DNA of 64,000 bases from CAWFFV01 sp963814985. GTDB taxonomy: Bacteria > Chloroflexota > Ktedonobacteria > Ktedonobacterales > Ktedonobacteraceae. Under the pieces are notes generated by a model. That model was not told where the DNA came from and ran no database searches. It saw only the letters and a program-made list of their open reading frames with translations. Positions 45,060 to 54,464 of this stretch are shown one piece after another (positions within the stretch are counted from its first letter, which is position 1; each line of letters opens with the position of its first letter). The stretch lies in contig CAWFFV010000046.1 of NCBI GenBank assembly GCA_963814985.1, positions 1-64,000 of the forward strand, read 5' to 3'. The translations under genes were made by a program, and so were the position numbers.

Positions 45060-47009
45060 ATGACATCTTTTTATAAACCAACGCCAGATCAAGAAGAACA
45101 GGAGTGGCTGCTACAGGAAGAGAAAGAGCAGAAGGAGATTGCTGCCGGCCCATCACCAAAGCAACCGGAAATAGAGGGCAACAATATCATCCTGCATCGC
45201 AGTCCAAATTTTATTGTACGCACAGTGTATCGCCCAGGCCAGCGCGTTGCCCCACTGCGGCGGCCAACGGGAAACACGCAAATTATGCCCAGGGTTATGC
45301 CGCAACAAGGGCAACGCATCGCAGACAGCACAACACGCTTGCTCCCCTCAGTAACACCTATCAACCCTACTAAAGAGAAACAGTTCCCTGTGCCAGCCTG
45401 GCTAGAAGCCACCGCAGTCGTCATCGGTTTACTTGGCTCTTTCATCGTTCATGCGTTTAATATGTTCAATTACCCTCGCTACGAACTGGATGAAGGGACC
45501 TATATATCCAGTGCCTGGGCCATCATGAATGGGATGATCACTCCTTATCCCTATGGATATGGTCATCCACCGGCGGCCTGGCTCCAGATTGCCTTCTGGG
45601 TACAGACGATAGGAGGCTTCTTTACCTTTGGGAATGCGCTCAATACCGGACGCGTTATTATGCTTTTTTATGCAGTAGGTTGTTCACTGCTGGTTTATTT
45701 GATTGTGCGACGTCTGGGCGCAAGCCGTAGTATAGGGCTGCTGGCGATGGTAATCTTTTCACTCTCGCCACTGAGCATTAGCTACCAACGCCAGATATTT
45801 CTCGATAATATTGGGACCTTCTGGTTGCTACTCTCACTCTACTTCCTGGTGGCTGGCAATAGCCGCTTGCTCTATATTGTACTGGCAGCAATCTCTTTTG
45901 GCATTGCTTTACTCTCAAAAGAGGTTTTTTTGCTCTTCATGCCTGCGATGATCTATGCTGTATGGCTGCATACCACCAAGTTTCAACGCAAATTCGCTAT
46001 GGTCGCGTTTACCTACACAGTTGTTGCACTTGGCTCAAGCTTTGTGTTGATGGCAATTCTGAAGGGTGAGTTATTCCCATATAGCTGGCACCTGCCATGG
46101 GATAACCATGATCACTTGAGTATGCTACAAACTTTCTTAGACCAAAGTAAGCGAGGCCAAAGTCAGGGCAGTTTTGCTACCAGTTGGAATGCCTGGACAC
46201 ATATCGACCAGGTTATGATGGTGTGTAGTATCGTGAGCATTGTCTTCAATCTGGCTGTAGGCTGGTGGAATCGAAAACAGTTGTTACTGGCTCTGCTGGC
46301 TATCAGTTTCTGGGTGCTCTTGATACGAGGTGGTGTAGTACTTTCCTTCTACATCATTCCACTGATTCCACTTATCGCCATTAATACAGCGCTGGCTATC
46401 AATACGATAATGAATTGGATCGGCAAATTTATACGTTTTGATCTTGTTCGTGCCGGGCTGGTTCTGGCTATGATTGTGGCCATCGTTCCTTACGATATTC
46501 ATTTATCAGCGGACGCCTTCACTCAGCACCCAACATCAGCACAAACAGATGCGATGGTGTGGATACGTGATCATGTACCACACAACTCGTTTGTTGTCAT
46601 TAATAGTTATCTTTATATGGATCTACGTCAACCCGGTGGACAGGGGGTAGGAGATGGAGCAACATTCCCTCATGCAGAAGTCTACTTCAACGCTGCCACC
46701 GACCCGGAACTACATGACAAAATCTTACAAGGTAACTGGGATCGCATCGACTACATTGTAGCAGATTCAGAGATGCTCAGCGACATCAACAGCTTCGGTG
46801 GACCAATGAATATCATTAAAGATGCTCTAAATCATTCGGTTGAACGCGCTGAGTTTCGTGCCGATGAACAGAACGCACAAATCGTTATTCGCATTTATGA
46901 GGTGCAACATAAATTTCCGCCACCAATGGTGCTGGCACCATCTCCCTCAGGATTGGATATGATAGCAAGAGGTACTAGCCCTATGAATAGACGCGGGATA
47001 TTAGGGTAA
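45060..47009 (+). CDS. GT39/ArnT-like integral membrane glycosyltransferase
   Basis: The 649-residue protein has a 120-residue charged N-terminus, then about ten membrane segments. The first loop holds YELDEGTYISSAWAI, the (D/E)-(D/E) motif of GT-C enzymes that use lipid-linked sugars, and GHPPAAWLQ. It ends with a soluble domain (WIRDHVPHNSFVVINSYLYMDL). It probably transfers a sugar from a polyprenyl-phosphate donor to a glycan or protein outside the membrane. It completes the GH-GT2-GT39 operon. Confidence 0.82.
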   Translation: MTSFYKPTPDQEEQEWLLQEEKEQKEIAAGPSPKQPEIEGNNIILHRSPNFIVRTVYRPGQRVAPLRRPTGNTQIMPRVMPQQGQRIADSTTRLLPSVTPINPTKEKQFPVPAWLEATAVVIGLLGSFIVHAFNMFNYPRYELDEGTYISSAWAIMNGMITPYPYGYGHPPAAWLQIAFWVQTIGGFFTFGNALNTGRVIMLFYAVGCSLLVYLIVRRLGASRSIGLLAMVIFSLSPLSISYQRQIFLDNIGTFWLLLSLYFLVAGNSRLLYIVLAAISFGIALLSKEVFLLFMPAMIYAVWLHTTKFQRKFAMVAFTYTVVALGSSFVLMAILKGELFPYSWHLPWDNHDHLSMLQTFLDQSKRGQSQGSFATSWNAWTHIDQVMMVCSIVSIVFNLAVGWWNRKQLLLALLAISFWVLLIRGGVVLSFYIIPLIPLIAINTALAINTIMNWIGKFIRFDLVRAGLVLAMIVAIVPYDIHLSADAFTQHPTSAQTDAMVWIRDHVPHNSFVVINSYLYMDLRQPGGQGVGDGATFPHAEVYFNAATDPELHDKILQGNWDRIDYIVADSEMLSDINSFGGPMNIIKDALNHSVERAEFRADEQNAQIVIRIYEVQHKFPPPMVLAPSPSGLDMIARGTSPMNRRGILG

Positions 47010-47406
47010 TATGGAAGTATATATAATATTTCCTGGGGATATGGTGTAACTTCTCAGGTCCCTTTTTCCAAATTCATGAGTTATCCCGAACTTTTTGATC
47101 AAAAGTTCCAAAAGGGGGTGCACGGGGCAGAGCACTCGCGGGTTTGGGGTGTCCCAAAAACTCTTTTTACTTCTTTTATGCGCCGCCTGCGGCGGTGTGG
47201 GAGAGAGAAAGAGGCAGGGGACACCCCTGCACCCCAGCAAAGGGCGGCTGCCCTTTGCAATCCCGCATCTCAAGCCCTTGAGAGAGAGAACCTCTGTTCG
47301 AAAAATTTGGGATGACCCATGAGACCGAGCAGTTACAAATTAGTTTTATTCAGCAAAACATTTAGATGTAAAAATTACAATATCAACACAGAGGACACTA
47401 AAAGAT
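47010..47406 (+). repeat. Dispersed intergenic repeat, copy 5
   Basis: The stretch has no gene. It starts with CTCAGGTCCCTTTTTCC and is bordered by ATGAGTTATCCCGAAC (about 47076) and GGGATGACCCATGAG (about 47309). The interior has CGCCGCCTGCGGCGG, GGGGTGTCC...GGACACCCC, GGGGGTGCA...TGCACCCC and AAGGGCGGCTGCCCTT palindromes. It resembles the element at 32318. Confidence 0.65.
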
Positions 47407-48570
47407 ATGTTGGCAACACGACCAGAAACCGATACTATTGCAATCACGCGCACTTTTGATGGCATTGAAGCAGCGGCACACCGTGTCATTGAACAGGTGG
47501 GAGGGATGGAGTCCGTCATACGAGGTGCCAAAATCGCTATTCTTAAACCAAATTTTGTGGCCGGGCGCAACGCCGAAACAGGATCAACTACCAGCTTTGC
47601 CTTGCTTAAGGCCGTTGCCGAAGAGGTACGAGCTTGCGGCGCACAACCTGTTCTCTGCGAAACACCTGGAACAGAGTTTGACCGTGACGCGACCTACACG
47701 ATCCTGGGCGTCGAGAAATTCTGTGAAGAGAATGGTATTGATATTTTGCGTGTGGACCCTGAAGGCGGTGAAGCAGATTGGATGGAGTTGCGACCGGCAG
47801 GGGCAAAGAAACTGCGCCGTTTCCGCATCCCTCGTATTTTAAAAGAAGCCCGCCTGATTAATCTGCCAGTTCTTAAGACTCATGTTGTCTCAACTATGAC
47901 GTTGAGCATGAAGAACTCGATGGGAATTCTGCCACGACCTGATCGTCGCAGTATGCATACCTTTGGCATCGATCAGAGCATCGTCGATATGAATCTGGGC
48001 ATTAAAGCAGACTTGAATATTGTTGATGGAAGCGTCGGCCAGGATGGTGAGGGACCACTCTACGGTGATAAAGCCGACTTACAGGTCTTGATTGCTGGAC
48101 GTGATAGTCTTGCCGTTGATCTGGCCTGTTGCCAGGCGGTCGGCGTTAAACCACGTGACATTCCACATCTGAAGCTGGCTCTTGAACAATTAGGAAAACC
48201 ATCATGGCAATGCGTAGGCGAAGATGTTGGAGTGATCAAAAAGTTTCGTTTGCCTGAACAGAAGGCCCTCTACCGTTTTATCTTCTGGATGATGTATCCT
48301 CTGGACTACCCCTATACCTGGATTGCTGAACGAGGGAAACATCTATGTACAACGATGTATAGCACAGGGTTAGTGGGTACCCGTCCACAGATTAAAGAAG
48401 AGAACTGTACCCGTTGCGGCGTCTGTGTCGAGGCCTGTCCGTTACCAAACGTGATTGATCTGAAAGCACTGACGGTCAATTATGGCACCTGCCAGCGTTG
48501 TCTGCTCTGCTATGAGGCATGTCCAGAAAATGCGATCAGTGTCAAGGGTTATTCAGGAGCACGCCAATGA
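47407..48570 (+). CDS. DUF362 protein with C-terminal 2[4Fe-4S] ferredoxin domain
   Basis: The 387-residue protein has the DUF362 fold (KIAILKPNFVAGRNAETGSTT, NLPVLKTHVVSTMTLSMKNSMG) and ends with two cluster motifs: CTRCGVCVEACPLP and CQRCLLCYEACPENAI. DUF362-ferredoxin proteins are redox proteins of unclear function. It overlaps the next SDR gene by four bases, so the two are coupled. Confidence 0.85.
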   Translation: MLATRPETDTIAITRTFDGIEAAAHRVIEQVGGMESVIRGAKIAILKPNFVAGRNAETGSTTSFALLKAVAEEVRACGAQPVLCETPGTEFDRDATYTILGVEKFCEENGIDILRVDPEGGEADWMELRPAGAKKLRRFRIPRILKEARLINLPVLKTHVVSTMTLSMKNSMGILPRPDRRSMHTFGIDQSIVDMNLGIKADLNIVDGSVGQDGEGPLYGDKADLQVLIAGRDSLAVDLACCQAVGVKPRDIPHLKLALEQLGKPSWQCVGEDVGVIKKFRLPEQKALYRFIFWMMYPLDYPYTWIAERGKHLCTTMYSTGLVGTRPQIKEENCTRCGVCVEACPLPNVIDLKALTVNYGTCQRCLLCYEACPENAISVKGYSGARQ

Positions 48571-49551
48571 CAATACTGGTAACAGGGGCAACGGGCTTTT
48601 TAGGTTCGGCGCTGGTGACAGAACTGGTCAAACAAAAGCAAGAGGTACGCGTCCTTGTGCGAGATGAGAAGAAGGCTCGTGAGCAGTTCGGCGATGCCGT
48701 TACGATCATTTGTGGCGAGATCACCAATGCTCGACAGGTACAGCAAGCGGTCGATGGCGCAACCACGATCTATCATCTGGTGGGCCATCTCTACCATCCT
48801 AGCGTTCCCACAAAACTTTATTGCCAGACACATATCGAAGGCACACGTATTCTGCTGGCAGCCTGTCAGGGACAGAGCCAGTTGCAGCGTATTGTACATT
48901 GCAGTACAACCGGCGTACATGGCGTTACGGGTGCTACGCCAGCCGCTGAGGATGCACCATTTGCGCCAACCAATCCTTATGAAGCAACAAAGTTAGAAGG
49001 GGAACGGCTGGCCCTGCAAGCTTATCGAGAACAAGGATTACCAGTGAGTGTTGCACGACCAGGGCTTGTTTATGGTCCCGGCGACCTCCATCTGCTGGGC
49101 TTCTTCACCTCGATCAAAAAGGGACTCTTTCGTGTTATCGATGGTGGCAAAGCTCTACTACACCCGGTCTACATCGATGATATGACAGATGCTTTCTTGC
49201 TCTGTGCGCAGCGACCGGAGGCTATTGGGCAGAGCTACAATATTGCAGGAGAGCAGCCAGTTACCATACGTGAACTCGCGGGAGCCATTGCACATTCTCA
49301 GGGTAAAGAGCTTCCTGGCAGTAGTATTCCGCTCTGGCTGGCCAATTTTGCCTCGGATGTTTTCACCATTCTACCAGGTTTTCAGGGCGAACGCGCTCCA
49401 CTCACACGCAAGCCGTGTCAAATTTCTCACGAACAGTCGCATCTATTCCATAGATCGTGCCAAGAAGGAACTTGGCTATATGCCCAGGGTTGGGCTGGAG
49501 GATGGGATGAAACTAACCGCAACATGGTATCAAAAACACGGGTATGTATAA
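48567..49551 (+). CDS. NAD-dependent epimerase/dehydratase (SDR), one frameshift
   Basis: The enzyme starts MTILVTGATGFLGSALV (TGxxGxxG nucleotide-binding motif) and has the catalytic set S (STTG) and YEATK. Near 49410 one extra base breaks the frame; the other frame continues LTNSRIYSIDRAKKELGY and GLEDGMKLTATWY to 49551, the normal extended-SDR C-terminus, so the joined product is about 327 residues. It may modify a nucleotide sugar or an isoprenoid/sterol-like substrate; I cannot tell which. It is coupled to the DUF362 gene. Confidence 0.8.
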
Positions 49552-49624
49552 CAATTATGATCAAAAATCGTTATCTATGGATATTTCAGTAGATTAGCAA
49601 GATCACTGTTTTCGAGAGGTTTGC

Positions 49625-51254
49625 ATGCAATCAGAGGAACAACAAACAGGACAACCCAATCGCCTTCGCCCAACCCGGCTCATTCGACTCTTTCAGACGT
49701 CAAAGCATCTGGCGTCAAAGTACAGGGAGAGGCAAGAAGAAGGACAGAACATACATGATGTTGGGACACTCCCGACTGCTTTGCTGAAAACGATGGAGAC
49801 GCCACGACCTTACGACATTCAGCAGAACTCACCACAACCTGAATATAACAGCCCGGAGCTGTCCATGTATCCAACTTTTCCACTGTTGCCTACACAGAAC
49901 TTCCAGGGACACACTACCAGCCAACCGCTTGAAACCAGTGCCAGACATCTGATGGAACTCAGCGGCATGATGCCAGCGGTGCGTATACCAAAACAGACGA
50001 ACAATGATGCGCTACAGAGTATTAGCGAGGAATTGTGGCCCGATGGCATCCGACAGACAGGAGTATTGCCTGTTGTCAACCTCTATGGACGCGAACCCTT
50101 TGGTCGCACAAATCACAACATTCCAGCTATTACTCCGGTTCCACAGAAGCCACAGCCAGCCTGGAAAGTCGCACTCAATTCCCCAATAACCAAAGTCATA
50201 CTGGGTTTAGTTTGTGGTATAGGGTTGTTATTCCTTGTCAGTAAATTCGTCGATATTCCTACGACGATCAAGGTATTGCGAACAAATCTGGCAACGCCAC
50301 GCGGCATGACGATGGCCTTGCTTTCCGGCGTGGCCTTCCTGGCGGCCTTTAGCGTCCGGGGAGTACGCTGGAAACTCTTCCTGAATCCGATTGGGAAGAT
50401 CAGTACATTGAAAGCTATTCAGCTTTTCCTGGTCGGCATCTTCCTTAATTTCTTGCTCCCCATACGTGGTGGTGAAGTAGCAAAGAGCTTGATGCTCAAA
50501 CGTATTGCAGGTATTCCTGTTAGCCAATCCCTGCCCACTGTCGCCATGGACAAGGCACTCGATCTGATGCCAGCACTCTTTATTATGGCAATTGTGCCGC
50601 TACTGGGTGTGCAGATGGACATTAAGCTCTGGCTCGTCCTGGGTGCAGTTGGAAGTTTGCTAATTGGTCTGATCTTCTTTGTGGCCCTGGCAGCATGGAA
50701 ACGTACTGCGGCAATTGGACTACTGCAAAAGATTACCAGTCTGCTACCTAAGGGCATTGGAGGCAAGATCGAGGGTTTTGCGACGGGCTTTGTGGATTCA
50801 CTGCTGGCCGGTGCCAGTCAGCCGAAAATATTCATTCCCGCCGTGCTGCTGACGATTGTTGCGGTGACCTTTGATGGACTTTTCGCTATGCTTGCCTTCT
50901 GGACCGTTGGTGTTAACATTTCCTTTGGTACGGCTATCTTTGGCTATACCGTCTATAATATGTTCTATATCTTGCCCACACCTCCAGGGACAGGTAGGCA
51001 GTAACGAGGCAATTGGTCTGCTGGTCTTCTTTGGTCTGCTCCATCTCGATCCGCATGGTGTCACGGCCATGTTCTTCTTCTCGCATCCCTGGGCGGCCCT
51101 GCTTATGTGTGCGTCAGGTATGGCCAGCTTGAGTGCTCTGGGATTGACGATCTCCAGCGCGATGAAGGTTCAAACCGAAGGAGAAGAGCCGCAGCAACCT
51201 CAGTCGGCACCACCTGTACAGCCTCAGAAGGCAGTGGCACGTATACGAGCATGA
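49625..51254 (+). CDS. Lysylphosphatidylglycerol synthase TM/AglD-like flippase-type protein, one frameshift
   Basis: The N-terminal 180 residues are hydrophilic and repeat-poor. Then come about eight membrane segments with the LPG_synthase_TM pattern (VRGVRWKLFLNP, FLNFLLPIRGGEVAKSLMLKR, MDKALDLMPAL). The frame breaks near 50987-50990 where one G too many in a GGG run separates PPG from QVGSNEAIGLL. Joined, it is about 542 residues. Proteins of this family act in lipid or glycolipid transfer at the membrane. It follows the glycan genes on the same strand, which suggests a role in surface-glycolipid assembly. Confidence 0.75.
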
Positions 51255-51277
51255 AAATAGCCTTGACGGATTCATGC

Positions 51278-51356
51278 CGTAGGGGAGCGGTTTACAAGAC
51301 CCCTGTTTGCGTTAACGGTATAGCGAGTACGGGCTTGTAAAGCGCGGTCCCCTACG
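51278..51356. repeat. Inverted repeat after the flippase-like gene
   Basis: CGTAGGGGA (51278-51286) and TCCCCTACG (51348-51356) are the outer arms; TTTACAAGACCC and GGGCTTGTAAA are the inner arms. The outer arm resembles that of the hairpin before atpD at 58244. It may serve as a terminator for the gene ending at 51254. Confidence 0.6.
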
Positions 51357-51390
51357 ACTATTCATACACCATATAACGTAAATGGATTTT

Positions 51391-51606
51391 CCGAGAGTCT
51401 CGGCGCCCACGAGATGCGCAACGAGCTGCAGCCCGTCAGTGAACTGGCTTGAGAGCGTCTGTGATTGCTTTCCTCGTTTCACAAGGGGGAGGCATTTCTC
51501 CCCAACGGCGAGCTGGTCGAATTGGCCTGCAAAGCCATTTCAGTCGAATGTGCAGCTCGTTGCGCAACCCGTGGGGGCGACGACATACCTGATCTGAGAC
51601 TCTCGG
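51391..51606. repeat. 216-bp imperfect palindrome upstream of the CRISPR-like array
   Basis: CCGAGAGTCTC plus TGCGCAACGAGCTGCA (51391-51430) is matched by TGCAGCTCGTTGCGCA plus GAGACTCTCGG (51551-51606). The right arm carries about 17 extra bases. The interior shows no gene. It resembles a MITE and lies 133 bases before the first CRISPR-like repeat. Confidence 0.65.
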
Positions 51607-51739
51607 AGCACTCCAGAGGCGGCGCGACGAGGAAAAGGACAAAAATGACCCCATTTTCTCCGACAGGATACCCTCCAAAAAGAGATGCTCGGAAACCGTT
51701 GCATCAAGCCGCTTCCTGTGCTATATTAGGAGGGTAGGA

Positions 51740-52194
51740 GGCTAAATGGCTGATGAGGCCCGTGAGGGATTGAAGCGGTTTGCCATTCAACCGAAGATGT
51801 TGGCGCACTGTAGGGCTAAATGCTTGATCAGGCCCGCGAGGGATTGAAGCTCGCAGATACTCATCCGTAAACCAGAACATTTCCTCTGGTTAACAGGTTT
51901 GCCTGGCCCGTTAGGGATTGAAGCACGACAGTACTCATCCGCGAATACCAGTATGCCTATGGTTGATGGACCCGTTGGGGATTGAAGCTTTCAAAGCAAG
52001 ATTATGTTGCAATACGGCCGCAACAGGTTTGCTTGAGACGCCCGCGAGGGATTGAAGCTGCCGTTGGACGAGCAGGCTCATCGGTAGGTACGGCTAAATG
52101 CTTGATGACGCCCGTGAGGGATTGAAGCGCAAATGCAATCTGGCCATCGACAACAGAGGCTAAATGCTTGATCACACCCATTCGGGATTGAAGG
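51740..52194 (+). CRISPR. Degenerate CRISPR-like array, 7 repeats, no cas genes
   Basis: Seven units of about 37 bases end in (C)CCG.GAGGGATTGAAGC. They lie at 51740, 51814, 51888, 51952, 52022, 52092 and 52158. Intervening sequences are about 37, 37, 27, 33, 33 and 29 bases. The last eight bases ATTGAAGC resemble the ATTGAAA(C/G) 5' tag of many crRNAs. The last repeat is the most diverged, as at a trailer end. The 5' halves fall into two variants (GGCTAAATGCTTGAT and AACAGGTTTGC.TG), which is unusual. No cas gene is in the window, so it may be an orphan or decaying array. Confidence 0.55.
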
Positions 52195-52203
52195 ACAAAA
52201 GAT

Positions 52204-52243
52204 ACCCAGGACCTCTACTTTTTGTTGGGTAGAGACCCTGGGT
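52204..52243 (+). terminator. Terminator after the CRISPR-like array
   Basis: ACCCAGGACCTCTAC and GTAGAGACCCTGGGT pair over 13 positions with a small internal mismatch, followed by GTTTTCTTG. It begins ten bases after the last repeat, which fits an end of an array transcript. Confidence 0.65.
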
Positions 52244-52537
52244 GTTTTCTTGTCAGTTGGGCTTATAGAGGTGAAGGGAGAAGCTATTCTGATTTGAGTA
52301 GAGTCCTGGTGTGAAGCAACTTTATGGCTTTTTGGTTCTTAGTTTGTCTGGTGTTTTAGTGTGATATTGGTTTGCATTATATGGGCGATGAATCGCCTGA
52401 CGCGATAAATAGTGTCCCTACACTTTTCATTGTGTATTACATCTTATACCCTTCAATTCTCTTTTACCTTTCGTCCACAGGATCAAAATTTGATGGACAT
52501 CGGTATTATATTTTGCATTTTTCGTGTAGAACACAAA

Positions 52538-52577
52538 ACACACCTGGACACTATCAAATAGCATTGTCCAGGTGTGT
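52538..52577. terminator. Perfect 13-pair stem-loop
   Basis: ACACACCTGGACA and TGTCCAGGTGTGT pair around a 14-base loop, upstream of the atp promoter. It may stop transcription from the left. Its CCTGGAC arm is shared with the hicAB terminator at 11863. Confidence 0.6.
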
Positions 52578-52709
52578 TATACTGCTCTGAAAAATTGGTG
52601 AAACCTGAGCCATTGGGGGGAGTGAAAACCTTGATGGCTCTTTGCGTTGGGCTGGCTTCTGGTGCTTTTTCTTGAAGCGGTACGGATGGAGACTATTGCA
52701 TGTTTATTG

Positions 52710-52739
52710 TTGCATTAAAATTGTTGCGTGTGCTATAAT
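52710..52739 (+). promoter_or_regulatory. Promoter of the atp operon
   Basis: TTGCAT (52710-52715) and a perfect TATAAT (52734-52739) are 18 bases apart, 43 bases before the first atp gene. Confidence 0.65.
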
Positions 52740-52782
52740 CCGATAGGTATAATATGAGAGAAGACAGATGGGATACTAAAGC

Positions 52783-53001
52783 ATGAAAAACAAGCCACCG
52801 CCCACTGTTTTGGGATCTCTGGCAGCGTTGGGCGGTATGGGCTTTACTCTAGCCGTCCCCATTGCCATCGGTGCCATTGTAGGTAACTATCTTGATGGCC
52901 TACTATATACCAAGTATTTGTTTTTACTTCTCGGGCTACTGCTTGGCCTGATAGCGGGAATATATGGTGCATACCGTTTATTTGCCAGTGTTTTGAAATA
53001 G
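52783..53001 (+). CDS. atpI: AtpI/AtpZ-like ATP synthase accessory protein
   Basis: This 72-residue protein has two membrane helices (GGMGFTLAVPIAIGAIVGNYLDG and FLLLGLLLGLIAGIYGAYRLF), the layout of the small AtpI/AtpZ proteins encoded ahead of F-type ATP synthases. AtpI helps assemble the c-ring and AtpZ-AtpI may bind Mg or Ca. It is the first gene of the operon, 66 bases before atpB. Confidence 0.75.
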   Translation: MKNKPPPTVLGSLAALGGMGFTLAVPIAIGAIVGNYLDGLLYTKYLFLLLGLLLGLIAGIYGAYRLFASVLK

Positions 53002-53066
53002 GATAGACGGAACCATTGAGGACCAAACAGACCTGGCGGAGTTCGGCAAAATAGGGAGGATGCCGA

Positions 53067-53963
53067 GTGCTCTGGAAACTTCCTGACATAAAACTCGCAC
53101 CCGATGTGATTGCAACCCCCTGGGGGTTTCCGATTACGAACACGCTACTATGTACCTGGATATCCATTATCGTCTTAGTAGCACTTTTCTTCTTTGGGAC
53201 ACGTCGACGTGATCTCATTCCCTCTGGTATACAGAATGTTATGGAGTGGTTAGTCGAATATTTACTAGGATTGGTAGAGAGTGTATCAGGTAAGGAAAAA
53301 GGCAAAAAGTTTTTTCCGCTGGTTGCTACCTTCTTTGTCTTTATTCTGGTATCTAACCTGCTTGACGTCTTTCCCGGTGTAGATACTATTGGGACACTTC
53401 ACCTTGCAAAGGGTGCCCCCGCACCAGTGTGGGGTTTTCTTCTGTTCGGAAATATCTCTAATCAGTTGGTACCCTGGATTCGTCCAGCTACCAGTGACCT
53501 GAATTTGACACTTTCAATGGCTCTTGTCTCTGTCATTGTCACTCAGGTCTTTGGTTTCTACACCCTTGGTCCTGCAGAACATCTCAGCAAATACTTCAAC
53601 TTCAGAGCTCTGAGCAAAGGTCCAACAGGCATCATTGAGTTTATTGCCGGTCTCATCGAGGTCGTCAGTGAGGTTGCACGTATCATTTCGTTCTCGTTCC
53701 GTCTGTTTGGCAATATCTTTGCTGGTAGTGCCTTATTAGCAGTATTCGCCTTCTTACTACCATTTGTCTCTACTATCATCTTTATTCCCTTCGAACTGTT
53801 TGTTGCCTTTGTGCAAGCATTGGTATTCTCGCTCCTCACATTGGTCTTTATGGAAATTGCTACCACGAGCCATAGTGCCCATGGTCACAGTGAGACAGAG
53901 CACGAAGCCCATCAGGATTATGAACTGAATAAGGAAAAAGCTGCCGCAGCGGCTCACCAGTAG
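53067..53963 (+). CDS. atpB: ATP synthase F0 subunit a
   Basis: The 298-residue protein starts at GTG 53067 with GGGAGG seven bases upstream. It has five to six membrane segments, and the essential arginine lies in SFSFRLFGNIFAGSALL. SNLLDVFPG and LNLTLSMALV are typical. The C-terminal tail is long, His- and Glu-rich. It forms the proton half-channels against the c-ring. Confidence 0.92.
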   Translation: MLWKLPDIKLAPDVIATPWGFPITNTLLCTWISIIVLVALFFFGTRRRDLIPSGIQNVMEWLVEYLLGLVESVSGKEKGKKFFPLVATFFVFILVSNLLDVFPGVDTIGTLHLAKGAPAPVWGFLLFGNISNQLVPWIRPATSDLNLTLSMALVSVIVTQVFGFYTLGPAEHLSKYFNFRALSKGPTGIIEFIAGLIEVVSEVARIISFSFRLFGNIFAGSALLAVFAFLLPFVSTIIFIPFELFVAFVQALVFSLLTLVFMEIATTSHSAHGHSETEHEAHQDYELNKEKAAAAAHQ

Positions 53964-54080
53964 ATGTAGTGGATTCAGAGGCTTTCTTTTGTATTGCTAC
54001 TCGCAGAATTTTTCATGCTGCGATTGCATATTAGTACTTCAATAAAAACAATCGTTTCGTCCTTAAGGAGGATTTTCACA

Positions 54081-54302
54081 ATGAACTTACAACCACTCGC
54101 AGTAGCTCTGGCCATTGGTTTGGGTGCTGTCGGACCTGGCATCGGCATCGGAATTGCAGCCGGTCAGGCTTTTAATGCCATCGGTCGCAATCCAGAAGCA
54201 GAGCCATTGATCCGCACCAACATGTTTATCGGTCTGGTGTTTGCCGAAGCTATTGCTATCTATGCACTGCTGATTGCATTCCTCATCCAGTTCGTCAAGT
54301 AA
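54081..54302 (+). CDS. atpE: ATP synthase F0 subunit c
   Basis: A 73-residue hairpin of two helices joined by the RNPEAEP loop. The carboxylate is glutamate in VFAEAIAIYALLI; no Na-type Q/ES ligand set is seen, so protons are likely coupled. AAGGAGG precedes ATG 54081, which sets the start over a longer frame from 53994. Confidence 0.95.
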   Translation: MNLQPLAVALAIGLGAVGPGIGIGIAAGQAFNAIGRNPEAEPLIRTNMFIGLVFAEAIAIYALLIAFLIQFVK

Positions 54303-54464
54303 GCTGCTCCTACTCTGATTTCAGCGTAGAGACGCGAGAACTTGTGTTTCTCTCCGAGGCTCACTCCAGGTTACTTATGCTTCAGAGGAAACATAAAGTA
54401 CGCGTCTCCATGCTGTCAGGAGAGAGGACATCTTGTACAACCTCTGACGAAAGGAGGCACACTG

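Larger units (their letters stand above)
52195..52782. other. Intergenic region before the atp operon
   Basis: No gene is supported. It contains a hairpin at 52204-52243, a perfect 13-pair stem at 52538-52577 and the atp promoter at 52710-52739. A frame open from 52372 to 52590 has no family resemblance. Confidence 0.6.

Noticed and set aside
51382..51737. Small frames between the flippase-like gene and the CRISPR-like array
   Set aside because: They lie inside a large palindrome and have no ribosome site or family resemblance.
52372..52590. 72-codon frame upstream of the atp operon
   Set aside because: It runs through a terminator stem, lacks a ribosome-binding site, and resembles no protein.
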